64,000 bases of DNA, from contig JACKNO010000001.1 in the NCBI GenBank assembly GCA_024234815.1, forward strand, positions 1,302,001 through 1,366,000. Reading direction: 5' to 3'. How positions within the stretch are numbered: position 1 is the first letter of the stretch; the number at the start of each line of letters is the position of its first letter. The stretch comes from Pseudomonadales bacterium. Lineage in GTDB: Bacteria > Pseudomonadota > Gammaproteobacteria > Pseudomonadales > Halieaceae. The position numbers and the translations under genes were made by a program. The notes beneath the pieces are model-generated. The model saw only the letters and a program-made list of their open reading frames with translations, was not told the DNA's origin and searched no databases. Shown here piece after piece: positions 8,404-16,208 of this stretch.

Positions 8404-9021
8404 GTGGTAGAACTGAGCTACTGCCCCGAGTGCGGCGCCCGTCTGCGGCGTCACGTGCTGGCGGGCGAGCCGCGCAAGCACTGGTTTTGCGCGGTCTGCG
8501 ATGCGCCGCGCCATGCGCATCCACTGATCGTAGTGACCTGTTTTGTCAGCTGTGGCCAGCGGCTGCTTTGGATACAGCGCAACCTGGAGCCCCAGCGCGG
8601 CCTCTGGGCGATTCCCGGCGGCTACCTCGAGAGCGGGGAGACCCTGGCCCAGGGCGCTGCCCGGGAACTGCGCGAGGAGGCGGGTGTGCTGCTGCCCTCG
8701 CAGCGGTTGCAGCTTTACATGACAGGCGCCATTACGTTTATCAACCAGGTTTATGTGGGCTTTCGGGCCGCGGTCGACACCCCGGATTGCCTGCCCGGCG
8801 CGGAATCCCTGGACTGCCGTTTTTTCAGTCGCGACGAATGCCCCTGGGACAGGGTGGCCTACCCCGAGGTCAATGACTCCATTCGCCAGGTCTACGACGA
8901 CCTGGAGCGGGGGGACTTCGGTGTGTGGGAAGCCGGGATGAGCGAGACCCGGTACACGCTGCGGGAGGTATCGCAGAGGGCGGCAAAGGGGGTCTCTAAA
9001 GACGTGCGGGGATCGCGCTGA
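8404..9021 (+). CDS. Nudix hydrolase with N-terminal zinc ribbon
   Basis: A 205-residue protein starting at GTG 8404 behind AAGGAG. It opens with a small zinc ribbon (CPEC near residues 6-9, CAVC near 29-32), followed by a Nudix fold whose box GGYLESGETLAQGAARELRE continues EEAGV, giving the full GX5EX7REUXEEXGU signature. This architecture occurs in NudC-related and unclassified pyrophosphatases, so a nucleoside-diphosphate-linked substrate is expected; the SQPWWPFPxS motif of NudC is not visible, so NADH specificity is not claimed. It is divergent from cinA with about 120 bp between the starts. Confidence 0.88.
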   Translation: MVELSYCPECGARLRRHVLAGEPRKHWFCAVCDAPRHAHPLIVVTCFVSCGQRLLWIQRNLEPQRGLWAIPGGYLESGETLAQGAARELREEAGVLLPSQRLQLYMTGAITFINQVYVGFRAAVDTPDCLPGAESLDCRFFSRDECPWDRVAYPEVNDSIRQVYDDLERGDFGVWEAGMSETRYTLREVSQRAAKGVSKDVRGSR

Positions 9022-9053
9022 TGCCACCCCCCATCGGGGCAGTACTGCGGTGG

Positions 9054-9644
9054 CTAGAAGCCGCCGTGTCGCTCCAGGTAGGCCAGTTCATCCGCGGTGG
9101 AGGCGCGTCCCAGTATGGCGTTGCGATGCGGGAAGCGGCCAAAGCGTGCGATGACATCCCGGTGTGCCACGGCAAAGCGTGCGAACTCCTTCACGCTGGC
9201 CGTGTTGGTCTCCCGTTCCAGGGCATCGAACAGGCGTACGCACTGTTCCTGCGTCGCCAGGTCTTCGCTGTGCTCCAGCGGCAGGTAGACGAAAACCCTG
9301 TGGATGGGCGGCAGCACCGCATCGCGCCCGGCCGCGATCGCCTGGACGGCGAACTGCAGGGCCTGCTCATCGCCCGCGAACGCCCGCGGCGTCGCACGGT
9401 AGATATTGCGGGTGAACTGGTCCAGCAGCAGTAACAGTGCCACCAGTCCCGCGTCATTCGCGGCCCAGTCGTTCAACTCCCCTGCCAGGGCCAGCTCCAC
9501 CAGGTCGCCGAAACGGCCGCGCACCGCGGAGTCGGTCTGCTCGCTGGCACTGAACCACAGCCGCCCCTGCCCGGGCGCGGCAAAGCCCGCCTCATCCAGT
9601 TCGCCAAACCAGAATTGGTGGATACTGGCGATGTCTTGCGTCAC
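9054..9644 (-). CDS. DUF924 family protein
   Basis: A 196-residue all-helical soluble protein. Family landmarks: the opening IHQFWFGELDE, the LLLLDQFTRNIYRATPRAF motif near residue 73, the HRVFVYLPLEHSEDL segment near 115, and the C-terminal RFGRFPHRNAILGR motif. The fold is TPR-like. The family is widespread in proteobacteria and no reaction is established. It is divergent from the FKBP gene with an 81 bp gap. Confidence 0.85.
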   Translation of the reverse strand: MTQDIASIHQFWFGELDEAGFAAPGQGRLWFSASEQTDSAVRGRFGDLVELALAGELNDWAANDAGLVALLLLLDQFTRNIYRATPRAFAGDEQALQFAVQAIAAGRDAVLPPIHRVFVYLPLEHSEDLATQEQCVRLFDALERETNTASVKEFARFAVAHRDVIARFGRFPHRNAILGRASTADELAYLERHGGF

Positions 9645-9725
9645 GACGGCGATAACTCCCTGTTGGACATCCCAAACTATGTTAGATTACCGGCCCCTTT
9701 ACGCCAGCAAAATGGAGGATAGATT

Positions 9726-10358
9726 ATGTCATCAAAACCCGGGGTCGACCTGACCACTGACGAGCAGAGGGCCAGCTATGGATTTGGTCTGCAATTTGGG
9801 GACCAGTTGCGCCGCAACAGCTTTGACGGGCTGGACCTGGACGCGGTCCTGGCGGGTATCCAGGACTGGTACCACGGGCGCGAGGCGGCGCTCAATGACG
9901 AGCAGATAAACGCCAGTTACCGGATTATCCAGGACCGGCGCAAGGCTCAGGAAGCGGAGCAGGCGGGCAAGCGCCGGGAGCTGGCGGATATTTTCCTGGA
10001 GGCCAATGCCGCGCGCGAAGGTGTGACCACCACCGCCAGCGGTCTGCAGTACGAGGTACTGGAATCCGGCAGTGGCGCCAGCCCCGGGCCGCAGTCTACC
10101 GTAGTGACTCACTACCACGGCACCCTGGTGGACGGCACTGTTTTCGACAGTTCGGTGGATCGCGGAGAGCCCGCCGAATTTGGCGTTCACCAGGTAATTC
10201 CCGCCTGGACCGAGGCCTTGCAGCTCATGTCCACGGGTGACAAGTGGCGCATAGCCTGCCCGCCGGAGCTTGCCTACGGTGAGCAGGGCGCAGGCGGCGC
10301 GATCGCGCCCAATTCCGCCCTGGTCTTTGAGATCCACCTGATTGCGGTCAAGGACTGA
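9726..10358 (+). CDS. fklB: FKBP-type peptidyl-prolyl isomerase (FklB-like)
   Basis: A 210-residue cis-trans prolyl isomerase. Residues 1-95 form the helical dimerisation arm typical of FklB/Mip proteins (SYGFGLQFGDQLRRNSFDG, then a charged helix with RRKAQEAEQAGKRRELAD). Residues ~100-207 are the FKBP domain, with VVTHYHGTLVDGTVFDSS, VIPAWTEALQLM and CPPELAYGEQGAGGAIAPNS. No signal peptide is present, so it resembles cytoplasmic FklB rather than periplasmic FkpA/Mip. A GGAGG site lies about 8 bases before the ATG. Confidence 0.92.
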   Translation: MSSKPGVDLTTDEQRASYGFGLQFGDQLRRNSFDGLDLDAVLAGIQDWYHGREAALNDEQINASYRIIQDRRKAQEAEQAGKRRELADIFLEANAAREGVTTTASGLQYEVLESGSGASPGPQSTVVTHYHGTLVDGTVFDSSVDRGEPAEFGVHQVIPAWTEALQLMSTGDKWRIACPPELAYGEQGAGGAIAPNSALVFEIHLIAVKD

Positions 10359-10377
10359 ACTGGCTGAAGAGCCGCCG

Positions 10378-10404
10378 CGGGCCGAATGAATAGTTGTCGG
10401 CCCG
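10378..10404 (+). terminator. GC-rich hairpin after fklB
   Basis: A perfect 8 bp inverted repeat (CGGGCCGA at 10378-10385, TCGGCCCG at 10397-10404) with an 11-base loop lies 20 bp past the fklB stop. No T-run follows, so at best it is a weak terminator or an RNA 3'-end protecting stem. Confidence 0.35.
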
Positions 10405-10479
10405 GTGCGGGAATGCGGCCCGGATGGCGCGGCAGATCGACCATGGGTCGGTTCTCGCCGCGCAAATTCCCGCCAGCCG

Positions 10480-10509
10480 CTTACATTGCCAGCCGCCTTT
10501 GATTACACT
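10480..10509 (+). promoter_or_regulatory. Weak sigma70-like promoter before the ParA-like gene
   Basis: CTTACA (10480-10485) and TACACT (10504-10509) are separated by 18 bp; each matches the sigma70 consensus at 4 of 6 positions. The start codon at 10554 is about 40 bp further on. Confidence 0.3.
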
Positions 10510-10553
10510 GGACTTGTCCCTTCAAACCTTCTTTCACGGTGGAACCAATAGTC

Positions 10554-11354
10554 ATGAAACGCGTTGTTTTTAATCAGAAAGGCGGGGTCGGCAAGACCAG
10601 TATTACCTGTAACCTGGCAGCCATCAGTGCCGCCATGGGCTATCGCACCCTGGTGATCGATCTGGACGTGCAGGGCAACACCACCCACTACCTGGTGGGG
10701 GAAATCGATGCCGAGGCATTTCCGGCGGAGGCCCAGGGCGTGGCCGGCTTGTTCAAGCAAACGGTCGGCTCGCGCAAAATGAGCCGCAATCCGGATTCTT
10801 TCGTATGGGAAACCCCCTACGAGAACCTGTACCTCATGCCGTCCAGCCCGGTGCTGTCCGTGCTGGAAAAGGAGCTAGAGTCACGCTACAAGATTTACAA
10901 GCTGCGGGACGCGCTGGACAAGCTGAATGATGAATACGACCGCATATACATCGACACCCCGCCCAATTTCAATTTCTTCTCGAAGTCGGCCCTGATCGCG
11001 GCTGACTCGGTGGTGGTGCCGTTCGACTGCGACAGTTTCGCCCGCCAGAGCCTTTACTCGCTGATGGACAACATCGCCGAGTTGCAGGAGGACCACAACC
11101 CGGACCTGGAGGTGGAGGGTATCGTTATCAACCAGTTCAACTCACAGGCCAGATTGCCGGGTGAACTCGTTGCCGAGCTGGAAGAGGAGGGTTACCCCAT
11201 TTTCAGCACCTACCTGACTACCTCGGTAAAAATGAAGGAGTCGCACCGGGACCACCGGCCGCTGATCGACATGGCCCCCAGCCACAAGCTGACCGTCCAG
11301 TTCCTCGACCTGCACGCGGAAATGGAAAAAACCCGCTCGCGCAAGGCGGCCTAG
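10554..11354 (+). CDS. Orphan ParA/MinD-family ATPase
   Basis: A 266-residue protein with the deviant Walker A QKGGVGKTS at residues 8-16, a switch/Walker A' strand TLVIDLDVQGNTT near 35, and a Walker B IYIDTPPNFNF near 140, as in ParA ATPases that dimerise on ATP and bind DNA or membranes. No ParB-like gene or obvious parS site lies alongside, and the neighbours are unrelated metabolic genes, so a chromosome-partition role is unlikely. Orphan ParAs position cell-surface or cytoplasmic cargo in other bacteria, but nothing here shows which. ATG 10554 aligns with the family start; a GTG at 10539 would add five residues. Confidence 0.85.
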   Translation: MKRVVFNQKGGVGKTSITCNLAAISAAMGYRTLVIDLDVQGNTTHYLVGEIDAEAFPAEAQGVAGLFKQTVGSRKMSRNPDSFVWETPYENLYLMPSSPVLSVLEKELESRYKIYKLRDALDKLNDEYDRIYIDTPPNFNFFSKSALIAADSVVVPFDCDSFARQSLYSLMDNIAELQEDHNPDLEVEGIVINQFNSQARLPGELVAELEEEGYPIFSTYLTTSVKMKESHRDHRPLIDMAPSHKLTVQFLDLHAEMEKTRSRKAA

Positions 11355-11398
11355 TCCCGAGCGCGGGGGCGAGGAAGGTCCCCGCTATTTAAAGACCT

Positions 11399-12526
11399 TC
11401 ACAGTTCCGGTAACATGCCGCTGGCCTTCGCCACCGCGTCCACGTATTCGTCCAGCAAGCGGTAGATCACCTGGCGGCAGGATTGCACCTCGTTGAGCTG
11501 GCCGATCACCTGGCCGCAGGGGTTAAAGGCCACTTTCTGACAGTCTCCCACTCCTGCGTAGGTCGCTGTGCGGCGCATACCGTCTGAGGTCACCATGCCC
11601 TGCAGCGGCATGCCCAGGGGGTCGGGAGTGTCGCTGCGCGCCCAGGCCTCGGTCCATTCGTTCTTGAGCATACGGCAGGTCTTGCCAGTCCAGGAGCGGG
11701 ATATCACCGTGTCCTCGCTGCTGGCCTTGAGCAGGGACTCTTTCTGGGCGGGCTGGGTATGGGCTTCCTCTACCGTCAGCCAGAGGGAGCCGGTCCACAC
11801 CCCGGCTGCGCCCATCGCCAGCGCCGCGGCGATCTGGCGGCCGTTGCCGATACCCCCGGCGGCCAGCATGGGAGTGTCGCCAATGGCGTCGACGATCTGC
11901 GGCCACAGGACAATAGAACCTACGCTGCCGGTGTGGCCGCCGCCCTCGCCGCCCTGGGCCACAACGAAATCCAGCCCCGCGTTTTTGTGGGCGATGGCCT
12001 GCTTGACGCGACCGCAGAGCGCGCCGATCAGCCGGCCCGAATCCTGCACCATTTTGATCTTGTCCGGCGGTGGTGTTCCCAGCGCGTTGGCGATCATCAC
12101 GCACTGGGGTCGGGTCAGGGCCTCCTCCAGCAGGGGGGTGGCGGTGGCATCGGTCCAGCCCATAAGTCCCATGCTCGTGGTGCCGTCTGGCCAGGGCGGG
12201 ACGCCGGCGTCCGCCAGCAGCTTCTGGGCGAAGGCGATGTGCTGCTGCGGTACCATTTTCCATAGCTGCGCTTCCATTTCCTCCGCGCTCATATCGCCCA
12301 TCCCCTCGTATTTCTGGGGAATGACGATGTCCACGCCGTAGGGCTTGTCTCCGATATGGGCGTCGATCCAGTCAAGTTCTTCCTTGAGCTGGGCGGGACT
12401 GAAGCCCACGGCTCCCAGCACGCCAATGCCGCCAGCTTTGCTCACGGCCACCACCACGTCGCGGCAGTGGGTAAAAGCGAAGATGGGGTATTCAATGCCG
12501 AGTCGTTCGCACAGTGGGTTGCGCAT
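11399..12526 (-). CDS. Nitronate monooxygenase family FMN protein
   Basis: A 375-residue TIM-barrel flavoprotein. The N-terminal RLGIEYPIFAFTHCRDVVVA strand and AVSKAGGIGVLGA motif, the central VVAQGGEGGGHTG motif with its His, and AAGGIGNGRQIAAALAMGAA (phosphate-binding of FMN) are the hallmarks of the 2-nitropropane dioxygenase/NMO superfamily. Members oxidise nitronates or act as enoyl reductases in lipid pathways; the long divergent C-terminus (from ~residue 290, with GMPLQGMVTSDGMRR) means the substrate cannot be assigned. ATG 12526 follows GGAGAATCCC. The gene is convergent with the ParA-like gene. Confidence 0.85.
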   Translation of the reverse strand: MRNPLCERLGIEYPIFAFTHCRDVVVAVSKAGGIGVLGAVGFSPAQLKEELDWIDAHIGDKPYGVDIVIPQKYEGMGDMSAEEMEAQLWKMVPQQHIAFAQKLLADAGVPPWPDGTTSMGLMGWTDATATPLLEEALTRPQCVMIANALGTPPPDKIKMVQDSGRLIGALCGRVKQAIAHKNAGLDFVVAQGGEGGGHTGSVGSIVLWPQIVDAIGDTPMLAAGGIGNGRQIAAALAMGAAGVWTGSLWLTVEEAHTQPAQKESLLKASSEDTVISRSWTGKTCRMLKNEWTEAWARSDTPDPLGMPLQGMVTSDGMRRTATYAGVGDCQKVAFNPCGQVIGQLNEVQSCRQVIYRLLDEYVDAVAKASGMLPEL

Positions 12527-12737
12527 GGGATTCTCCGGTGGTGGGTTACGGGACAAGTATTGGCACTGGGGGCGCGGTGGGCAAGTGCGACTGGATGCCA
12601 TTGAAACTGGCGATTTGTGGCAGGCCACCGTGCATCCGGCTCGGGCAGGCAGTCGCGCCCGATGCGGTGTTAAAATGTCCGTGGCGGCTTGATGCGGTCT
12701 GTGCAAATATCAGCTCGCCCCGCGCTCCGCGGGCAAG

Positions 12738-12788
12738 AATAACGTTATAAAGCTTAGTTATTTGTCTATGGGTTTTTTGTTCTATAAA
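12738..12788 (+). promoter_or_regulatory. A+T-rich control region upstream of cysH
   Basis: The 284 bp between the NMO and cysH starts is G+C-rich except for an A+T island at about 12737-12790. It holds the inverted repeat AATAAC (12738-12743)/GTTATT (12757-12762) with GTTATAAAGC between, and a TATAAA (12783-12788) that could be the cysH -10 box. Sulfur-assimilation genes are commonly activated by CysB, a LysR-type regulator binding A+T-rich half-sites; assigning this repeat to CysB is inference. Confidence 0.4.
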
Positions 12789-12810
12789 GTTCTGCCCCCA
12801 CGATCGGAAA

Positions 12811-13455
12811 ATGCGACACATGCAAGCCTTGGAACTGGATATTGACAGCGTGAACGCCAGCCTGCGGGATGCCAGCCCGCAGGAGATCCTGCGCTGGGCG
12901 CTCGGGCTCGGGCACAAGACCATCGCCACCACCAGCATGGGCCGCAATGCCGCGGTTATGTTGCACCTGGTCAGCGAAATCGATAAATCCGTGCCTACCG
13001 TCTGGGTGGATACCGGATACAACCTGCGCGACACCTATGTGGTGGCGGAGCGCCTGATCCGTGACCTGGAACTGAATATCCATGTCTATTCGCCACAGAT
13101 GACCAGCGAACGTCGCAACGCCATTATGGGTGGTATACCGACAGTCGACGAGGAGGAGCGACACGGCGAGTTCACCCGCCAGGTAAAGCTTGAACCCTTT
13201 GAACGCGCGCTGCGGGATTTTGCCCCGCAAATCTGGTTGACGGGTATCAGACGGACCGAGACAGAGCATCGCAATACCCTGGATATCGTGTCTGTCGATG
13301 GCCGTGGCATCATCAAGGTGGCGCCGATTTTCTACTGGTCAGATGACGACGTGGAGGATTACATGGCGCGGCAGAATCTGCCCAGCTGCAAGCATTATTT
13401 TGATCCTACCAAGGTGCATGACGGTCGCGAGTGCGGCCTGCATACCGCAGCCTGA
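12811..13455 (+). CDS. cysH: Phosphoadenosine phosphosulfate (PAPS) reductase
   Basis: A 214-residue enzyme that reduces PAPS to sulfite with thioredoxin. Landmarks: the PP-loop region TIATTSMGRNAAVMLHLV near residue 37, the VDTGYNLRDTY strand near 68, GIRRTETEHRN near 150, and the C-terminal RECGLHTAA in which the Cys is the catalytic residue. The paired cysteines that ligate an iron-sulfur cluster in APS reductases are missing, so PAPS is the expected substrate. PAPS is also the donor for the sulfotransferase encoded at 53788. The first ATG is used; ATG 12820 is equally possible, since no ideal ribosome site decides between them. Confidence 0.9.
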   Translation: MRHMQALELDIDSVNASLRDASPQEILRWALGLGHKTIATTSMGRNAAVMLHLVSEIDKSVPTVWVDTGYNLRDTYVVAERLIRDLELNIHVYSPQMTSERRNAIMGGIPTVDEEERHGEFTRQVKLEPFERALRDFAPQIWLTGIRRTETEHRNTLDIVSVDGRGIIKVAPIFYWSDDDVEDYMARQNLPSCKHYFDPTKVHDGRECGLHTAA

Positions 13456-13473
13456 TAAGCGACCGTACCGGCG

Positions 13474-13605
13474 CTACGCCATAATGACGCCGACGCAGAC
13501 GGCCAATACGGTCGCCGCGATAAGCAGAGAGCCGACGACGATTGCGAGATGGCGCATGGCCAGACGGTCAGCCGCGGTGTCTTCAGGTGAAAGGTGTTGA
13601 GTCAT
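13474..13605 (-). CDS. Small single-span membrane protein
   Basis: A 43-residue protein starting at ATG 13605 behind a strong GAGGAG at eight bases. The N-terminal ~20 residues are polar (MTQHLSPEDTAADRLAMRH) and the remainder is one hydrophobic helix running to the C-terminus (IVVGSLLIAATVLAVCVGVI). The frame extends upstream to 13683, but only the shorter form has a ribosome site. It is convergent with cysH and divergent from the transglutaminase-like lipoprotein gene. No family recognised. Confidence 0.55.
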   Translation of the reverse strand: MTQHLSPEDTAADRLAMRHLAIVVGSLLIAATVLAVCVGVIMA

Positions 13606-13751
13606 GGGATTGCTCCTCATTATTACTATGATGGTTACCTGACACTGGCTGAAAATGTAGTCTCGAAACCGATTTTTCCGCATTGATGCAGATCAAAATC
13701 CCGGGCCCCAAGTCGCCACGATTGTCGTATAATATTGGTGAGGAGGGTCGT

Positions 13752-14960
13752 ATGGCGTCTTCCATCGCGGCGTTCAGAGAGTGCACACTGCGGGCATGCC
13801 TGCCGGGCAGCTGGTCTGCACTCGCCTTGCTGGCTCTGGTCGGTACCCTGGCGGGTTGCTCCGGCCAGCCGGTAGACAGGTTTGCCGTAGACAATCTCCC
13901 GCCCTTGCAAATCGCCGCAACAACCGTAACCACAGCCGACGTGGCCCGCCGGGTTCCCCAACTGGACCTGCTGACTCTCGATGATTCCATGAGGGAGTTT
14001 GTCGCTCGCTACACTGACGGTCAGACCAATACCCGCCTGCGGCTGATGTCACTGCATGAGGCAGTGCGCGGTCCGGGCGGTCTGGACATGCAGTACGACC
14101 CCTATGCCGATGGCAATGCCCGGGAGGTGTTTCACCGGGGTACCGCCAATTGCCTGTCCTATGCCAACCTGTTTATTGCCCTGGCGCGTGAGGCCGGGTT
14201 GCGGGCCAGTTACCAGTGGGTGGAGGTGCGGCCCCAGTGGAGCAGGGTGAGTGAGCGGGTGCAGGTTGGCCTGCATGTGAACGTCGTGGTGCGTCTGCGG
14301 GACGGCAAGCGCTACATGGTCGATATCGACCCGCTGCCCTCGCGCGACATCTCCGGTTCGCAGGAACTCACCGACAGCGAGGGCGCTGCCCTTTATTACA
14401 ACAATATCGCAATGGCCGCCCTTGGCGATGCCCAGTTCGAAACCGCATGGCTTTACCTGGTGCGGGCTTTGCAGCTTAACCCCGGCAGCGCCCACCTGTG
14501 GGCCAATCTCGGCGCCATCTACCGCGCCACCGACCAGTACCGGGCGGCTGAACAGAGCTACCTGCAGGCCCTGGAGCTGGATTTTACCGAGTACTCCGCG
14601 ATGACGAACCTGGCCGTGTTGTATGGCATGGAGGGGCGGGATGAAGAGAGCAAATACTGGCTGGATCGGGTTGCCATCTATCGTCGCTCGAACCCCTACT
14701 ACCACGCCTGGTTGGGCGATGAAGCCGCGGCGCAAGGGGACTGGCGCGAGGCGCTGGACCACTATGACCGGGCTGTAAGCCTGGCGCCCGACGACAGCCG
14801 CCTGTTGTTTCGCCGTGGGCTTATCTACTTTGAGCTCGACCAGTATCCCGCCGCGGCAATTGATATCGAACAGGCGATCGACAGGGCAACCCTGCGTACG
14901 GATATCTCTCTCTATCGGCGCCAGCTGGACGAGGTGCGCAGGGCAGAAACTGGCGTCTAG
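13752..14960 (+). CDS. Lipoprotein with transglutaminase-like domain and TPR repeats
   Basis: A 402-residue protein starting at ATG 13752 after AGGAGG. A signal peptide ends in the lipobox TLAGC (Cys36). Residues ~75-200 look like a transglutaminase/papain-like core: TANCLSYANLFIALAREAG supplies the Cys, GLHVNVVVRL the His and YMVDIDPLP the Asp, in the expected order. From about residue 215 to the end there are at least four TPR units (AWLYLVRALQLNPGSAHLWA, YLQALELDFTEYSAMTNLA, EALDHYDRAVSLAPDDS, YPAAAIDIEQAID). The combination suggests an envelope protein that binds partners through TPRs and may cleave or crosslink peptides; activity is inferred from residue pattern only. The leader upstream is short. 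Confidence 0.8.
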   Translation: MASSIAAFRECTLRACLPGSWSALALLALVGTLAGCSGQPVDRFAVDNLPPLQIAATTVTTADVARRVPQLDLLTLDDSMREFVARYTDGQTNTRLRLMSLHEAVRGPGGLDMQYDPYADGNAREVFHRGTANCLSYANLFIALAREAGLRASYQWVEVRPQWSRVSERVQVGLHVNVVVRLRDGKRYMVDIDPLPSRDISGSQELTDSEGAALYYNNIAMAALGDAQFETAWLYLVRALQLNPGSAHLWANLGAIYRATDQYRAAEQSYLQALELDFTEYSAMTNLAVLYGMEGRDEESKYWLDRVAIYRRSNPYYHAWLGDEAAAQGDWREALDHYDRAVSLAPDDSRLLFRRGLIYFELDQYPAAAIDIEQAIDRATLRTDISLYRRQLDEVRRAETGV

Positions 14961-15026
14961 GCTGTCCTGTCAGCGGCGGGGGCGCTTTGCCGGTGGCTGA
15001 TTCTCGAATCCCGTCGGTGAGCCGTG

Positions 15027-15422
15027 CTAACGGCTTTTCACCCGTTCGACCCGGATATACTGTCGCCGTTTCATTTTGCCTGTGAGCCGGGAGAAGCAAT
15101 CGCCGATCGCCATCTGCCAGCCGTACTTGCGGCGCAGCGCCTTGAGCGCAGTATCCATGTCAGCGGGTTTGTCCAGCAGGTGTGCGCGGGTGTTGATCCA
15201 GTTACCGGTGAGTTTGCCGGAGACGGTGCAGGGAGCTATGCGGGCATCGCTGAAATTCCGCAAGCGCTTCACTTTGCCGGCGTCGCCAGCCGAGAACAGG
15301 TAGTAGCTGTCTCCGTCCGGCGCGAACCAGACCGGCGTGGCGACAAACTCACCGGATTTCCTGCGGGTGGCGAAGCTGATGTAGTCGCCACTTTCCAGGG
15401 ATTTGATTTCGTTCGCTTGCAT
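15027..15422 (-). CDS. PPOX-class flavin/F420-type oxidoreductase-like protein
   Basis: A 131-residue split-barrel protein. The opening IKSLESGDYISFATRRKSG and ATPVWFAPDGDSYYLFS strands and the later GNWINTRAHLL segment fit the PPOX class annotated as probable F420-dependent enzymes or general pyridoxamine-phosphate-oxidase-like flavoproteins. Cofactor and substrate are not deducible; gammaproteobacteria usually lack F420, so FMN or a non-catalytic role is as likely. ATG 15422 begins the conserved part; the open frame extends upstream to 15485 without a good ribosome site. It is convergent with the transglutaminase-like lipoprotein gene. Confidence 0.75.
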   Translation of the reverse strand: MQANEIKSLESGDYISFATRRKSGEFVATPVWFAPDGDSYYLFSAGDAGKVKRLRNFSDARIAPCTVSGKLTGNWINTRAHLLDKPADMDTALKALRRKYGWQMAIGDCFSRLTGKMKRRQYIRVERVKSR

Positions 15423-15637
15423 ATGGGGCCCTGCGCGTATCGTGTTGCAATGAGGGTGCTGTCGCGTCATTAGAACCGTATTCACGCCCCGCTACAACAT
15501 TTGGCCGCCGGCCTTGCTGCCCTGTGTGGCCGGCTTGGTGTAGAATCCTGCGCGTCGGAATCCCCGGCGGCGGCCAGGCGGGCGGCTTCCCGGGAAACCC
15601 GCCGGCGGCTTTCGTACATTCGTAAGGAGAAACACCG

Positions 15638-16192
15638 ATGTCCAATTCTTCACCCGGCATTCTGTTGCCGGCGCTGGTCGCCCTGCTGTTGCTGGCGTCC
15701 GCGCCGGGCCTGCGAGCGGATGACAAGGCCACTATCGATGCCGGTTCCGCTGCAGCACTGGTGGAGTTGCGCGGCCACTCCTCCAAGGCCGGCGAGCTAC
15801 TGGACAGGGCGGCCGGTGTGCTGGTGTTTCCCGATGTGGTCGTCCTGGGGTTTGGCGTGGGCGGGGAGTACGGCGAGGGTACCTTGCTGGTGCCAGGCAA
15901 GCCGACCACGTACTTCGTTACGGCCGGGGCGTCCTTCGGTCTTCAGGCAGGAGTGCAGACCAAGGCGGAGGTCATACTCTTTATGACCGAAGAGGCGCTG
16001 CGAAAGTTCCAGAACAGCCAGGGCTGGCGGGCTGGTGTGGACGGCAGCGTGGCGCTGATTGAACTGGGAGCCGAGAGCAGTATTGATACCACCACGATCA
16101 GGGATGAGGTCATCGGCTTTGTTTTTTCCAATAAGGGTTTAATGTACAACCTGACACTGGAAGGCAGCAAGATCACGCGAATCGCAAGATAG
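15638..16192 (+). CDS. SYLF (Ysc84-like) domain exported protein
   Basis: A 184-residue protein with a Sec signal (residues 1-27, ending GLRADD). The remainder is a SYLF/Ysc84 domain: RAAGVLVFPDVVVLGFGVGGEYGEG, a Thr/Phe-rich strand region around residue 90, LFMTEEALRKFQNSQGW near 110, and the closing FVFSNKGLMYNLTLEGSKITRI. SYLF domains bind phosphoinositides in eukaryotes; the bacterial exported forms have no defined ligand. A TAAGGAGA site precedes the ATG. The gene lies 16 bp before asnS and could be co-transcribed with it. Confidence 0.88.
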   Translation: MSNSSPGILLPALVALLLLASAPGLRADDKATIDAGSAAALVELRGHSSKAGELLDRAAGVLVFPDVVVLGFGVGGEYGEGTLLVPGKPTTYFVTAGASFGLQAGVQTKAEVILFMTEEALRKFQNSQGWRAGVDGSVALIELGAESSIDTTTIRDEVIGFVFSNKGLMYNLTLEGSKITRIAR

Positions 16193-16208
16193 AGGACGAC
16201 ACGGAACC

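Noticed and set aside
8281..9027. 250-residue N-terminal extension of cinA
   Set aside because: It lies opposite the Nudix gene and lacks similarity; the internal ATG at 8280 has a good ribosome site and matches the family start.
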